Below are positions 28,877 to 39,077 of a stretch of DNA of 64,000 nucleotides, one piece after another. Source of the DNA: Winogradskya consettensis. Lineage in GTDB: Bacteria; Actinomycetota; Actinomycetes; Mycobacteriales; Micromonosporaceae. The position numbers and the translations under genes were made by a program. Position 1 is the stretch's first letter. The number at the start of each line of letters is the position of its first letter. The stretch lies in NCBI RefSeq assembly GCF_018332715.1, contig NZ_BOQP01000050.1:1-64000 (forward strand), given 5' to 3'. The notes beneath the pieces were generated by a model. That model did no database searches. It was not told the DNA's origin and saw only the letters and a list, made by a program, of their open reading frames with translations.

Positions 28877-30592
28877 TCACGATCGACCGCTCTCCACTGC
28901 GCGCAGATCCCACAACCACACGTCCTGCACCGCATTGCCCGAGCCGAGAACCGAGTCGAGAAGCTCGCGCAGTGGCTCGTACCCCGCACGCATCACCACG
29001 ACTGAGCCGTTCCAGCGCTGGATCTCCCGGTCGATCACCGCGACGTCGTCGGCGGTGATCTCCGGTGCCCGGCCGTCGGACAAGGCACGCCAGACCAGGT
29101 AGGACAGCCGGCTACCGGACGCGCCCAGCTGCGCCTCCCCGCTGTCGGACGGGCCCAGGAAGTAGCCCTCCGGGACCGCGAACTCCTGCCCCGTCGCCGC
29201 ACTCCAGCTCAGCGTGTCCCGCCCGCTCCACCCGCTGGGCAACGGAACCGGAACCATCGTGTGGCCCGGCCGAACGTACGGCCGCCACGCCCCCGAAGAG
29301 ATGAACACCGGCGGCGGCGAGTCCACCTGAGCCAGCAGCGGAGTCGGCAGCAACGGATACAACGCCGCCACGATCGCCAGCCGCCACAACCCAGGACGCG
29401 GCACACGAAGCCGATCCCAGCCCAGAGCCAACAGGACAGCGACACACCCGACCACCGCGTACGCGAACCGGCCCGGCGTCATCAGGTTCAGCAACGGGGT
29501 CTCAGCGGTGACGAAGAACAATGGCCCCGGCCACGCGGTCTCCTGCCCGGCGAAGCGGATCACCGGCCCCAGCGACGCCAGCGCGAACACCACCCCGGTC
29601 ATCCCGGCCACCAGCCCGGCGGTGGTCCGCCGCAACATCGCAGCCAGCACCGGCGTCAGGAGCACGAGCGGCCACCCGAACCAGCCGTTCTGCTCCGTGA
29701 TACCCAGCGTACGGTCCACGGCGTCATCGCCCCCGCCGATCGTGTCCCGGGCGAAGGCCAGCCATGCCGCCGGATCCTCACCCCAGGTCGCGAACAGCGG
29801 CACCCCCGTGAAAGTAAGAGGCCCAACGAATTGGAACCACAGCGGGTACGCACACAGCGCACCGGTCACGACCCCGGTAACGGTCAGCGCACCAAGGAAC
29901 CGCGCGCCACGCTCACGTACCCGCCGAGGCTCCGCCACGACATACGCGATCATCGCCACCCCGCACGCCAAGGCAGCGATCAGCAGAGTCTCCTCGTTGA
30001 TGAACACCTGCCACGTAACCAGCCCAGCAAGTAGCAGACCGTCCCGCACCCACCGCCCGCACCCGCCAAGCCGCAGAACCCGCGCGACGATCAGCGGAAT
30101 GAGAAAGTTCGAGACGTGATTGGGCTGCCCATTGGCATGATGAACGACTCCGGGCGCGAAGCCGGCGAACAGTCCCCCGACGAACGCCGCCGGCCGCGAC
30201 CGCACAAGATGACGCTGCAGCACCCAGTACGCAGTCGCAGCCGTGCCCGCCAGCGCCCCCACCATCCACACCACGTAAACGACCCGGGGACCGAACCACG
30301 CCGTCAGCGGTACGAGCGGAACCGTCACACCCAGCACCGACGTATTCGCCATCATGTTCACGCCGTCCGGGGCATTCTGCCGCGTACTGAAAAAGGGATC
30401 GCTGAAATGCCGCACGCTGTATTCGGCGTGGACCAGCAACCATTGGAACCACGTCTGATCCCCGGGCACCTGCGTCGTGATCACGCCATCCGGATCCACC
30501 ACGAAACGCGCCATCACGAACAGACCCAGCGATAGGTACGCGCAAAAGGCGGCACCATGCTGCCGACGCGGCCGTGGATACGAGGTGGTCAC
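28877..30592 (-). CDS. Polytopic membrane protein, GT-C-like
   Basis: About 571 residues from GTG 30592; an in-frame upstream start at 30643 is possible but would precede a non-conserved tail. There are about ten hydrophobic segments, a large extracytoplasmic loop after the first one or two (containing DQTWFQWLLVHAEYSV), then a C-terminal soluble part of about 150 residues. The layout resembles GT-C-type membrane glycosyltransferases that use polyprenyl-phosphate sugars, where acidic residues in the first loop are catalytic, but no diagnostic motif is certain. Convergent with the TetR gene; the 155-bp gap between them shows nothing. Function unknown. Confidence 0.6.
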   Translation of the reverse strand: MTTSYPRPRRQHGAAFCAYLSLGLFVMARFVVDPDGVITTQVPGDQTWFQWLLVHAEYSVRHFSDPFFSTRQNAPDGVNMMANTSVLGVTVPLVPLTAWFGPRVVYVVWMVGALAGTAATAYWVLQRHLVRSRPAAFVGGLFAGFAPGVVHHANGQPNHVSNFLIPLIVARVLRLGGCGRWVRDGLLLAGLVTWQVFINEETLLIAALACGVAMIAYVVAEPRRVRERGARFLGALTVTGVVTGALCAYPLWFQFVGPLTFTGVPLFATWGEDPAAWLAFARDTIGGGDDAVDRTLGITEQNGWFGWPLVLLTPVLAAMLRRTTAGLVAGMTGVVFALASLGPVIRFAGQETAWPGPLFFVTAETPLLNLMTPGRFAYAVVGCVAVLLALGWDRLRVPRPGLWRLAIVAALYPLLPTPLLAQVDSPPPVFISSGAWRPYVRPGHTMVPVPLPSGWSGRDTLSWSAATGQEFAVPEGYFLGPSDSGEAQLGASGSRLSYLVWRALSDGRAPEITADDVAVIDREIQRWNGSVVVMRAGYEPLRELLDSVLGSGNAVQDVWLWDLRAVESGRS

Positions 30593-30735
30593 GATGCAAC
30601 CAACGACGATCGAGAGCCGTGGAGCCTGACCCGGTGATTCCAAGATTACAACGGCGACACAGCGGGCTCGTCACCCAGAGCGACATCGCATTCGGATAGC
30701 CCCCAGCTGCGGGCCGGCCGCCTCACCCGAGTGGG

Positions 30736-32580
30736 TCATTCGGGGGCGTCCTCGGAGGAGTACGGCGTGGTGACGCCGGTGTACGCGACGTGGAGGATCA
30801 TGCCGTTGGCGCCGTGGCGGAAGTTGTGACAGTGGTCCATCCAGATGCCGGGGTTGTCGGCGACGAATGCGAGTTCGTACACCTCACCGGAGCCGACGTT
30901 GAGGGTGTCCGTCCACCACGGACTGCCGGTGACGGGGTCGCCGTTTCGGGACAGCACGCGGACGCGGTGGCCGTGCAGGTGGAACGGGTGGTCGGACATG
31001 CCGCGGTTGGCGATGCGGACCTTGACCCGATCGCCGCGGGTGACGGTGAGGGACGGTACGGCCGGGTACAGGCGACCGTTGATCAGGCTGGTGACGTAGG
31101 AGAACCGGCCCTGGCTGAACCCGAACCCGTCGTCGAGCCGCAGATCGTATTCGCGCTGGTAAACGCCGATGGACGGAGCCGCGCCGGTGCCGTACCCGAG
31201 CCGGTCGAACAGTGCCCCGCCGCGCGGCGCGACCGGACCCGCACTGCCGTCGGGGCTCAGGGTGAGCGACACGTCGGGGTTCCCGTCCAGCGCGACGGTC
31301 ACCGGGCTGGCCGGCATCGTGAACGTCACGTCGTACCGGCCGCCGGCGGCGATCAGCAGTGCGGTCCCTGACGGGACGGCCCCGCCCCCGTCGATGGTGT
31401 TGCCGTCGAGGGCAGCGACCCGGAAAGCAACCCCGTCGACGCGTACGCGCTGCGGCCGTTCGGAGCTGTTGATCAGTCGCAGCAGCACTTCGCGGTCCGT
31501 GACGGCCGCCCGTCCGGGTGTGTCGGCGCGGTCGAATGCGGGAAGCCCTTCGGACCAGGAGTGGGTGAACACCGTGCGCTCGTACCCGTCGAACGCGGTG
31601 GCCCCGTCGACGATCAGGGCCCCGAACAGGCCCTTCTGCACGTTGAGCGCGCCGTCCTGATGCGTGTGGTACCAGAACGTGCCGGCCCGGGTGGGCACGA
31701 ACCGGTAGACGTGCCGTTGCCCGGGCAGAACCGCGTCCTGCGTCACCCCGGGAACGCCGTCCTCCGCGTTGGGCACGTCGACGCCGTGCCAGTGCAGGGT
31801 GACGCCCTCGGCGACGTCGGTGTTGACGAGCGTGACCTCGATCAGCTGCCCCTGCACGGCCCGGATCTCGGGGCCCGGGGACATGCCGTTGAAAGTCAGC
31901 GCTTCGACCGTACGCCCGGAAGTCAGCCGTACCGTGCCGCGTGCAGCGGTCAGCGTGACCCGCACGTCGGGGGTCTGGTCCCTCGGGCCGGTGAGCTGGT
32001 CGACGCTGAGCGGCGCCGGTGCGGAGTGGTCGTGGCTCTCCGCGGCGGCGTTCGCCCGCGCTGCGACCCCGAGCGTGACGGCCGGGATCAGCAGTGCGAC
32101 AGCGGCCAGCCACGGCATCCGGGCGACCCGGGTTCCTCCGGTACGCCAGCGGGTGACACCCAGCGACACGCCGGCGACCAGGGCCAGCGAAGCCAGCGAC
32201 CCGGCAAGCACCAGGGTCGCGTCGCCCGGCGCGAACGGCACGAGCAGCCACCAGACGGACAGCAGCGCACCGGCCACCGCGACGTGGACGGCGGCCCGGC
32301 CCGGCCGCCACACGGCCCACGCCACCGGCAGGACCGCCAGCGGAACCTGCGCGATCAGTCGCGAGTCGGCAAGGATCCAGCCGCCGGTCGCGAGCACACA
32401 GACCACGACCAGACGCGCGGCGACCAGGGCCGCAAGCAGGTAGAGCCAACGAGCCGACCGGCGTACGCCCGCCACGGGAGCAGCGAGCAGCACCAGCACA
32501 GCCAGCACCGCATCGACGAGAATCAAGGTTCCGAACATCGCACCACGATGCGGCCGGACGACGCCCGTCCGCGTCGGCAC
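30736..32580 (-). CDS. Membrane-anchored multicopper oxidase
   Basis: 614 residues from GTG 32580, preceded by AGGTAGG; ATG 32538 is an alternative. About five to six transmembrane helices occupy residues 15-185, followed by cupredoxin domains. All copper motifs are present in order: HWHG, WYHTHQ, HPFHLHGH and the T1/trinuclear DHCHNFRHGANGM. It oxidises small phenolics, metal ions or similar substrates with four-electron O2 reduction, on the outer face of the membrane. A 180-bp copy of its interior is found at 59101-59280. Divergent from the Tat-exported discoidin protein by 62 bp. Confidence 0.9.
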   Translation of the reverse strand: MPTRTGVVRPHRGAMFGTLILVDAVLAVLVLLAAPVAGVRRSARWLYLLAALVAARLVVVCVLATGGWILADSRLIAQVPLAVLPVAWAVWRPGRAAVHVAVAGALLSVWWLLVPFAPGDATLVLAGSLASLALVAGVSLGVTRWRTGGTRVARMPWLAAVALLIPAVTLGVAARANAAAESHDHSAPAPLSVDQLTGPRDQTPDVRVTLTAARGTVRLTSGRTVEALTFNGMSPGPEIRAVQGQLIEVTLVNTDVAEGVTLHWHGVDVPNAEDGVPGVTQDAVLPGQRHVYRFVPTRAGTFWYHTHQDGALNVQKGLFGALIVDGATAFDGYERTVFTHSWSEGLPAFDRADTPGRAAVTDREVLLRLINSSERPQRVRVDGVAFRVAALDGNTIDGGGAVPSGTALLIAAGGRYDVTFTMPASPVTVALDGNPDVSLTLSPDGSAGPVAPRGGALFDRLGYGTGAAPSIGVYQREYDLRLDDGFGFSQGRFSYVTSLINGRLYPAVPSLTVTRGDRVKVRIANRGMSDHPFHLHGHRVRVLSRNGDPVTGSPWWTDTLNVGSGEVYELAFVADNPGIWMDHCHNFRHGANGMILHVAYTGVTTPYSSEDAPE

Positions 32581-32642
32581 AAATCACCTACCTATCGGCG
32601 ACGGGCTTTGACGACCGCTCCGGCCGGGCGCAAGGTGGAGAC

Positions 32643-35600
32643 ATGTCGATCTCTCGTCGCGGGTTCCTCGCTCTGCCCGGCATCGCGGGCGCCACTCTGG
32701 TCACACCGGATCCGCCCTGGCCGGTGCAGGCCAGGGACGCCGTGGCGGACATCTATCGCGAGCTGCTGCACGTGCACACCCGCTGGGTCGAGCAGCAGTG
32801 GGATGCGGCCATCGGCGCGTATCGGGCTGCGGACTTCCGGTTCGCGGCCGTTCTCGGCAACGCCGTGCTGCTCGGCGTCGAGGGCTACGACGCGGAGCTC
32901 GCCGGGGTCGATCGGGAGACGCTGCGGTCCCGGACGCTGGCGACGATCCGGCGGTTCGCTGCCACGAACGTGCTGGCCGGCGGCACCGAGTGGGGGCGAC
33001 GGCTGTTCTGGGACTCCACCTTCGAGCTCTACTTCGTACTGGCGGCGCGCATCCTCTGGGACGACCTCGACGACGCGACCCGGAGCAACGTCACGGCCAT
33101 CGCCGAGGGGCAGGCCGCATACGCGTACGGGCTGGGCACCGCCGACGACCCGCTCAGCGGCGACTGGACACCGCACGGCACGACCGGCGGCCGGATCGGT
33201 GACACCAAGCTGGAGGAGATGGGTGTCTACGCCCAGGCGCTCGCCCCCGGGGTCGCGTGGACCGGCGACCCGGCGTGGCGTGAGCGCTTCGACCTGTGGG
33301 CGATGAACGCCAGTGGCCTGCCGGCGGCCGACGCGGCGAACCCGGCGCTGGTCGACGGCCGGCGGGTCAGCGACAACACGGCCGGCAACCTGTACGACAC
33401 GTTCATCGTGGAGAACCACGGCTCGGCCAACCCCCACTACCAGGCGGAACTGTGGCGCACCGCGGGCCGGGCGGCGATCCATTTCCTCGTCGCCGGGCGC
33501 CCGTTGCCGCAAGTGCTGACACATCAGCCGAACGGCGAGCAACTCTGGCGTACGTTGCGGCTGCTCGCCACGGACGCCGGTGAACCGGTGATGCCGATGG
33601 TGGCGGACCGCTATCACCTGTATGGGCGGGACATCCTCCCGCTCGCGTTCCTCGCCCAGGTCCAGGGTGACCGGGACGCGGCCCGCGCGGAGGCCGATCT
33701 GGCCGCCCGGATGATGCCCTACCTCACCTACGCTCCGCAGTACCAGCTCACCAAGTTCAGCGGCGAGGACAAGTACGAGCCGGAGGCACGCGCCGAGCTG
33801 GCGATCGCCTACCTGTTCCACCGGCATCGGGGCCGGCCCGTCGCACCCTTACCGGCACGGGAGTTCTTCCGGCGGGCGGCCGGTACGCGCGACTTCGGGG
33901 CGGACGTCGGCCTGACCGCGCAGCAGGCCGAGGACGGATTCGCGGCGGCGGTGACCAAGCCCGGCTTCGTCCGCTTCCTCTGGCAGCCGCGTCACGACCA
34001 CTGGCTGATCGACACCCGCGGCCCGGGGTTCCTGCCCGCCGGGGCCACGGCAACGGCGCGATCGAGCACCGCGTACGAGACCATCCGGGACAGTTTCGAC
34101 GCGACCGCGACGGTTCTCGCGGTCAACTCCGGCTACGCCGGTTTCGTGACCCTGCCGACCGGCAGCGTCGTGTACGCGTCCACCGGCGTCGGCCCGGACG
34201 AGGGCTCGTTGACCCTCTTCGCGCTGTCCATGCCCGGTGTCCCCGGTCTCACCGGGACCAGGACGTTCACCGGCGCGCAGGGGACGGTCACGCTTGCACC
34301 CCAGAGCATCGGCGGTACGCAGGAAGTGTCCTTCCCTGCCCGGAGCGCGCGTTTCGTGCGGATGCTCGGACGGCGGCCCGCCACCCAGTACGGCTACTCG
34401 CTGTGGACGTTCGCGGTGCTCGACCAGGCCGGAACGGACCTGGCCCGGCAGGCGACGCCGACCGCCTCGTCGCAGGACCCGGCCCATCCCGCCGCGCACG
34501 CCGTCGACGGCAACGAGCTGACCCGCTGGGCGGTCGCGCGGGAGGAACGTGCCCGCGCGGACAGCTGGCTCGCCGTCGATCTGGGTGCTGACCAGGTCGT
34601 TTCCGGGGTGCGACTGTCCTGGGAGGCCGCGTACGCCGGCGCATACGTGGTGCAGACCTCCGTGGACGGGGACAGCTGGGCCGATGCGGTTGCGGTGCCT
34701 GATACGCGTACGGTCGAAGGTGGCTGGATCGACATCGACGGCCGCGCCGGAATCGTCAACCGCGACCCGGCACGCGCGATCGCTGTCACCGCGACCAGCG
34801 TCGTGGCGGCACCCGGCCCCGCCGCACCGACGTTGCTGGAAGGCTACGCCGGCGACCTGTCCGGGCTGGCCCGCATCGCCGCCCGACCGGCGGTGACCGC
34901 GCCGTCCGGCCTGCGCGCCGACGACGTCGACGGCTTCCTGAGCGTCTTCAACCTCACGGCCGTTGCCGTGACCGGCGCACCGATCGGCCTGCCGTCGGCG
35001 CGGCGGCTCTACCGGGGAGTCCAGATCGCCGTCGGCGACGGCCTCGACTGGTTCGCCTCGCTCGCCGCCGGATCGGCCGTTGTCGAAGCGCCTCGCTTCA
35101 CCGTCGACGGCCGGTCGCCGGCAGGGACCCGGTTCGAGGTCACCGACTCGCATCACGTCACCGTCACTGCCCCGCCGGGTGAACGGGTGGGGATCACCGT
35201 GCGCGCCGGGCACTGGTCGGCGCGCGTCGACCTGCCGCGCGGGCGTAGCCGTTCGCTGACCGTCCCCGGTGGACCGGTCACTCCGGCGGCTGATCTGGCG
35301 CGCGGCCGCATGACATTCCCCACCTCGCCGCTGCCCGAGGGCATGGGTGCACCCGCCCGGGCCGTCGACGGCGACCCCGCCACGGCCTGGCGTCCCGGTC
35401 CCGCCGGGCGGATGGTCGTCGACCTCGGCACGGTACGCAGCCTCACGCGCCTGCGGCTCGCCTGGTCGAGCGGCCCGCGGGTGCCGGTGGTGGTGCAGTC
35501 GTCGACGGACGGGACGCAGTACGCCGATCTGGTCCGGATCCCGCGCCCGACCCGGAACGATGACCTTGCTGTCCGGACGGAGGCGCGGTACGTGGCGGTG

Positions 35601-35657
35601 GCGGTGCCGCGCTGGCGTACGGGCAATGCGGAACTGGCTGTCCTGGAGGTGTTCTGA
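32643..35657 (+). CDS. Tat-exported discoidin (F5/8 type C) domain protein, lyase-like
   Basis: 1004 residues, ribosome site GGTGGAG. The N-terminal twin-Arg signal is SRRGFLALPGIAGATLV. Residues ~40-410 are helical with aromatic and His-rich segments (NHGSANPHYQAELWR, YHLYGRDILPLAFLAQ), suggesting an alpha/alpha toroid as in polysaccharide lyases. Two F5/8C-type carbohydrate-binding domains follow (about 590-700, ATPTASSQDPAHPAAHAVDG, and 885-1004, ending in the typical YVAVAVPRWRTGNAELAVLEVF). A secreted polysaccharide-degrading enzyme is the best guess; the substrate is unknown. Leu403 uses a TTA codon. Confidence 0.75.
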   Translation: MSISRRGFLALPGIAGATLVTPDPPWPVQARDAVADIYRELLHVHTRWVEQQWDAAIGAYRAADFRFAAVLGNAVLLGVEGYDAELAGVDRETLRSRTLATIRRFAATNVLAGGTEWGRRLFWDSTFELYFVLAARILWDDLDDATRSNVTAIAEGQAAYAYGLGTADDPLSGDWTPHGTTGGRIGDTKLEEMGVYAQALAPGVAWTGDPAWRERFDLWAMNASGLPAADAANPALVDGRRVSDNTAGNLYDTFIVENHGSANPHYQAELWRTAGRAAIHFLVAGRPLPQVLTHQPNGEQLWRTLRLLATDAGEPVMPMVADRYHLYGRDILPLAFLAQVQGDRDAARAEADLAARMMPYLTYAPQYQLTKFSGEDKYEPEARAELAIAYLFHRHRGRPVAPLPAREFFRRAAGTRDFGADVGLTAQQAEDGFAAAVTKPGFVRFLWQPRHDHWLIDTRGPGFLPAGATATARSSTAYETIRDSFDATATVLAVNSGYAGFVTLPTGSVVYASTGVGPDEGSLTLFALSMPGVPGLTGTRTFTGAQGTVTLAPQSIGGTQEVSFPARSARFVRMLGRRPATQYGYSLWTFAVLDQAGTDLARQATPTASSQDPAHPAAHAVDGNELTRWAVAREERARADSWLAVDLGADQVVSGVRLSWEAAYAGAYVVQTSVDGDSWADAVAVPDTRTVEGGWIDIDGRAGIVNRDPARAIAVTATSVVAAPGPAAPTLLEGYAGDLSGLARIAARPAVTAPSGLRADDVDGFLSVFNLTAVAVTGAPIGLPSARRLYRGVQIAVGDGLDWFASLAAGSAVVEAPRFTVDGRSPAGTRFEVTDSHHVTVTAPPGERVGITVRAGHWSARVDLPRGRSRSLTVPGGPVTPAADLARGRMTFPTSPLPEGMGAPARAVDGDPATAWRPGPAGRMVVDLGTVRSLTRLRLAWSSGPRVPVVVQSSTDGTQYADLVRIPRPTRNDDLAVRTEARYVAVAVPRWRTGNAELAVLEVF

Positions 35658-35670
35658 CGCCGCGGGAGCG

Positions 35671-38388
35671 TCACCCGAGGGTGAAGCGTTGATCCTTGAG
35701 CTGCCGGCGTGAGGTGACGCCCAGTTTGCGGAAGATGTTGCGCAGGTGGGCGTCGACCGTGCGTTTGCTGATGAAGAGCTGGACGGCGACCTCGGGGGAC
35801 GTGGCGCCCGCGGCGACCAGCCCGGCGACCGCGATCTCCTGCGCGGTGAGCGTGCCGGGGGTCTGCTCGGACGGGCGGTTGACCTTCTCCCCCGCCGCGC
35901 GCAGTTCACCCGCGGCACGCCGGGCGAACCCCTCGGCTCCGGACGTTGACAGCAGGTCGTGGGCCGTTCGCAGGTGCTGGACGCTGTCCCGGCGGCGGCC
36001 CTGGCGGCGCAGCCATTCGCCGTACAGCAGGTGGGCGCGGCCCCGGTAGGGTTTGAGCGGGCTCTCGCCGAGATGGCCGAGCGCTTCGCGGTAGTGGTCC
36101 TCGACGCCGGTCACCAGCGCTCGCGCGGACGCCGCGACGCCGAGGGCGGAGGGTGTGCCACCGGCCCGGGTGTGGTCGGTCAGCGATGCGAGGGCCCGGG
36201 CTGCGAGAGCGGGTTCGCCGCACCGGGTCGCCGCCTCGATCAGTTCGAGCAGGGCACCCCCGACGTGGAAGAGCTCGTCGTCCACGACCTTGCGGGCGGC
36301 GTCCAGCGCGGCCGGATAGTTGCCCAGCCCGTTGTGCAGCGTCGCTGACGTCCAGGTCAGGTTGGTGACCTGGCCGCCGGCTCGCCCGGCTTCCGCCTCG
36401 GTGGCGCTGCGGAAGAGCGCGAGGGCTTCGGTACGCCGTCCGCGCCAGGCGGCAAGAAGCAACCGGGGATACATCAGGGGCGAGTCACCGACCGCGTCGG
36501 CGATCGCTTCCTCCTCGGCGATCGCCGTGATCGCCCGGCTGACGTCCCCGACCAGGACGGCCTCGCACGCCTTCTGCCCGAGACCGAGCCGGAGCAGCGC
36601 GGGCGAGCCCGACTCGCGGCCCGACTTCTCCAGCCGGTCGGCGATGGCGGCATGGGTGTCGAAGTCCCAGAACTCCGCGGCGATCATCGTCGCCAGTGCG
36701 GGCCGCGACGCCCACCACGGGTCGTCGTCGCCCGGCAACCCGGCGAGCAACGGAACCGCGCCGCGTGGCCCCTGCGCACCCAGCATGATCAGAACATCCA
36801 GGATGTCCGGGGACGCCACCGGCGGCGCGTCGATCCGGGCCGCGGCCAGCACCTCGTCGATGACCCCACGGGCGCGGCCCACCGACAACGCCATCTCGAT
36901 GCCGTCGAGGAAACAGTCCCGCGAGCGCTGCACGTCCAGCGTCGCGAGCCGCCGTGCGGCGCTCACCATCAGCATCGGGCCGGTGCCGTCGCCGTGCCTG
37001 GTGAAAGCGATCCTGCCACCGAGCACGTCGACCCGGGCCCGCTGATACCCGTCGAGTGCCGCGACGTCGACGGTCGCGAGCAGATCCGCGGCCGGATCGG
37101 CGCCGCCCGCGTCAAGGGTGGCCTGCACCGACGCCAGGGTTCGTTCGACACGCAGGGCGGGGTCCATGGTCAGCGCCACCGAGCGCTCGAGGAACGCGGC
37201 GGCGGCGGCAACGCCACCGCGAGCCTGCGCACGGGACGCACACCGCTCCAGGTCCGCGGCGACGTCGTCGTCCGGTCCGCTGCTGGCCTGCGCGCGATGC
37301 CAGACCCGCCGGTCGGGGGCCACGACCGGGTCGACGATCTCGGCCAGTGCGGCGTGCGCAGCGCGACGCTCCTCCACGGCTGCCGCTCGGTAGACGGCCG
37401 ACCGGGCGAGCGGGTGGCAGAACCGGATCCGGGCGTCGAACTCCGCCAGACCGGAGCCGGCCGCCTCCGCCGCGGCCCGCGTCACGTCCAGCCCCAGCTG
37501 CTGAGCGGCCGGCCACAGCAGCCCCGGATCACCCGTCGGGTCGGCGCTCGCCACGATCAGCAGCAACCGGGCCCCGGGCGGCAACGCCCGCAGCCGGGAC
37601 TGAAAGATCTCCTCGATCCGGGTCGGCGTCGACGGCGTCGCGGGCAGCAGAAACCCGCCCGCGCGCGGCAGCTCCACCAACGCCAGCGGATTACCCCGCG
37701 CCTCGGCGACCAGGCTGTCCCGCACCCGCTCGTCCAGCACCAACGGGCTCCGCCGCGCCAGCAACTCCCGCGCGTCCTCATCGCTCAACCGGGCGACGGC
37801 GAGCGATTCCACCGTGCCCAGCTCGCTCGGCACGGCGGGCGTCCGGACCGCGAAGATCATGGAGATCCGGTCCGCGCCCATCCGGCGGGCGAGGAAGGCC
37901 AGCACGGTCAACGACGCCGCATCCACCCACTGGACGTCATCCACGAGGCAGAGCAGCGGGCGGTCCTGAGCCGCCACCGCCATCAGCTCCAGCACCGCCA
38001 ACCCGATGTGGAACAGGTCCGGCGTCCCGTCGCCCAGGCCGAACGCGACCTGCAGGGCCGCCCGGTGCCGGCCCGACAGCTCAGGCAGATGCCGCAGGAT
38101 CGGTACGCACAACTGGTGCAGCGCCGCGAACGGCAACTCCTGCTCGAACTCCGACCCGGCCGAGCGGACGACCTCGAGGCCGGACGCCTCCCGCAGCGCG
38201 TACTCCAGCAACGCGCTCTTACCGATGCCGGCCTCACCGGTCAGGACCAGTGCCACGCCCCGGCCCGCACCGGCGGCCCCGATCAGCTCGCCCACTCGCC
38301 GCTGCTCAGCACGCCTGCCGACCAGCGGGTCGGACTTGAGGCCCGGTGTCCACACAGCGGCAACGGTAGCCGAAGGTAGGCAATGCAT
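35671..38388 (-). CDS. LuxR-family regulator of the LAL (large ATP-binding) type
   Basis: 905 residues. N-terminal ATPase with Walker A TGEAGIGKSALLEYAL and Walker B PLLCLVDDVQWVD, a long helical/TPR middle part, and a C-terminal LuxR helix-turn-helix (LTAQEIAVAGLVAAGATSPEVAVQLFISKRTVDAHLRNIFRKLG). LAL proteins activate operons in response to small inducers. Its stop is 14 bp from the 3' end of the convergent discoidin gene, and its start faces the secreted SRPBCC gene across 71 bp, which makes that gene a possible target. Confidence 0.93.
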   Translation of the reverse strand: MHCLPSATVAAVWTPGLKSDPLVGRRAEQRRVGELIGAAGAGRGVALVLTGEAGIGKSALLEYALREASGLEVVRSAGSEFEQELPFAALHQLCVPILRHLPELSGRHRAALQVAFGLGDGTPDLFHIGLAVLELMAVAAQDRPLLCLVDDVQWVDAASLTVLAFLARRMGADRISMIFAVRTPAVPSELGTVESLAVARLSDEDARELLARRSPLVLDERVRDSLVAEARGNPLALVELPRAGGFLLPATPSTPTRIEEIFQSRLRALPPGARLLLIVASADPTGDPGLLWPAAQQLGLDVTRAAAEAAGSGLAEFDARIRFCHPLARSAVYRAAAVEERRAAHAALAEIVDPVVAPDRRVWHRAQASSGPDDDVAADLERCASRAQARGGVAAAAAFLERSVALTMDPALRVERTLASVQATLDAGGADPAADLLATVDVAALDGYQRARVDVLGGRIAFTRHGDGTGPMLMVSAARRLATLDVQRSRDCFLDGIEMALSVGRARGVIDEVLAAARIDAPPVASPDILDVLIMLGAQGPRGAVPLLAGLPGDDDPWWASRPALATMIAAEFWDFDTHAAIADRLEKSGRESGSPALLRLGLGQKACEAVLVGDVSRAITAIAEEEAIADAVGDSPLMYPRLLLAAWRGRRTEALALFRSATEAEAGRAGGQVTNLTWTSATLHNGLGNYPAALDAARKVVDDELFHVGGALLELIEAATRCGEPALAARALASLTDHTRAGGTPSALGVAASARALVTGVEDHYREALGHLGESPLKPYRGRAHLLYGEWLRRQGRRRDSVQHLRTAHDLLSTSGAEGFARRAAGELRAAGEKVNRPSEQTPGTLTAQEIAVAGLVAAGATSPEVAVQLFISKRTVDAHLRNIFRKLGVTSRRQLKDQRFTLG

Positions 38389-38420
38389 ACCGACGCGGCA
38401 CAAACGGGCATCGCGGCAGA

Positions 38421-38445
38421 GTCGTGGGGGTCAAGACCCCACGAC
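38421..38445 (+). promoter_or_regulatory. Inverted repeat in the leader of the SRPBCC gene
   Basis: GTCGTGGGG and CCCCACGAC are perfect 9-bp arms around seven bases. The repeat ends two bases before the AAGGAG ribosome site of the SRPBCC gene. It could be an operator or an RNA hairpin that affects ribosome access. Confidence 0.6.
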
Positions 38446-38459
38446 CAAGGAGACGCACC

Positions 38460-39077
38460 ATGCCCGCAGGACTTGTTACCGCTCTGCTCGCCACCACGGT
38501 GGCTGTCAGTGCCGCCTCACCCGCTGCCGCAGCCCCCACCGGCCGGCCCGCACCCGCGTCGTCGTTGACCTGCGCCGGACAAGGCGTCGACCCGTCCGCG
38601 AAAATCCGTTACCGCACCGAAACGGTGATCAACGCACCCCTGGACACCATCTGGAACCTGCAGACCGACGTCGAACGGTGGCCGGCCTGGCAGCAGGCGG
38701 TGACCAGCAGCAAACTCCTGACCAAGGGCAAACTGCGCCCGGGCTCGCAGTTCCGCTGGACAACCCCGGTCCCCGAGACAGCCACCACCCCCGCCACCAC
38801 CCTGGTGATCACCTCCACCGTCCAGCAGCTCAAGCAGCACCAATGCCTCCGCTGGACCGGCCCCGCGACCGGCGACGGCCTGACCATCGACAAGGGCACC
38901 CACGTCTGGAACTTCACCGAGGTCAGGGGCGGCGTCCTGGTCCGCACCGAGGAAACCTGGAACGGCGCCCAGGTCGAGGCGGACATCCCCACCTCCACCG
39001 CCTACCTCGGCGCCGGCCTCGAAGCCTGGCTCACCGAGCTCACCACCACAGCCGAAAAGGCCACCTGCCAGCGTTAG
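38460..39077 (+). CDS. Secreted SRPBCC (START-like) protein 1
   Basis: 205 residues with a clear AAGGAG site 9 bases before the ATG. A Sec signal peptide (LVTALLATTVAVSAASPAAA, AxA cleavage near residue 24) precedes a polyketide-cyclase/START-like domain: KIRYRTETVINAPLDTIWNL, DVERWPAWQQAVTSSK, then FRWTTPV and a C-terminal long helix. SRPBCC barrels bind hydrophobic ligands and are normally cytoplasmic, so export is unusual. Its paralogue is next to it on the other strand, and the 3' ends overlap by 4 bp. Ligand unknown. Confidence 0.85.
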   Translation: MPAGLVTALLATTVAVSAASPAAAAPTGRPAPASSLTCAGQGVDPSAKIRYRTETVINAPLDTIWNLQTDVERWPAWQQAVTSSKLLTKGKLRPGSQFRWTTPVPETATTPATTLVITSTVQQLKQHQCLRWTGPATGDGLTIDKGTHVWNFTEVRGGVLVRTEETWNGAQVEADIPTSTAYLGAGLEAWLTELTTTAEKATCQR

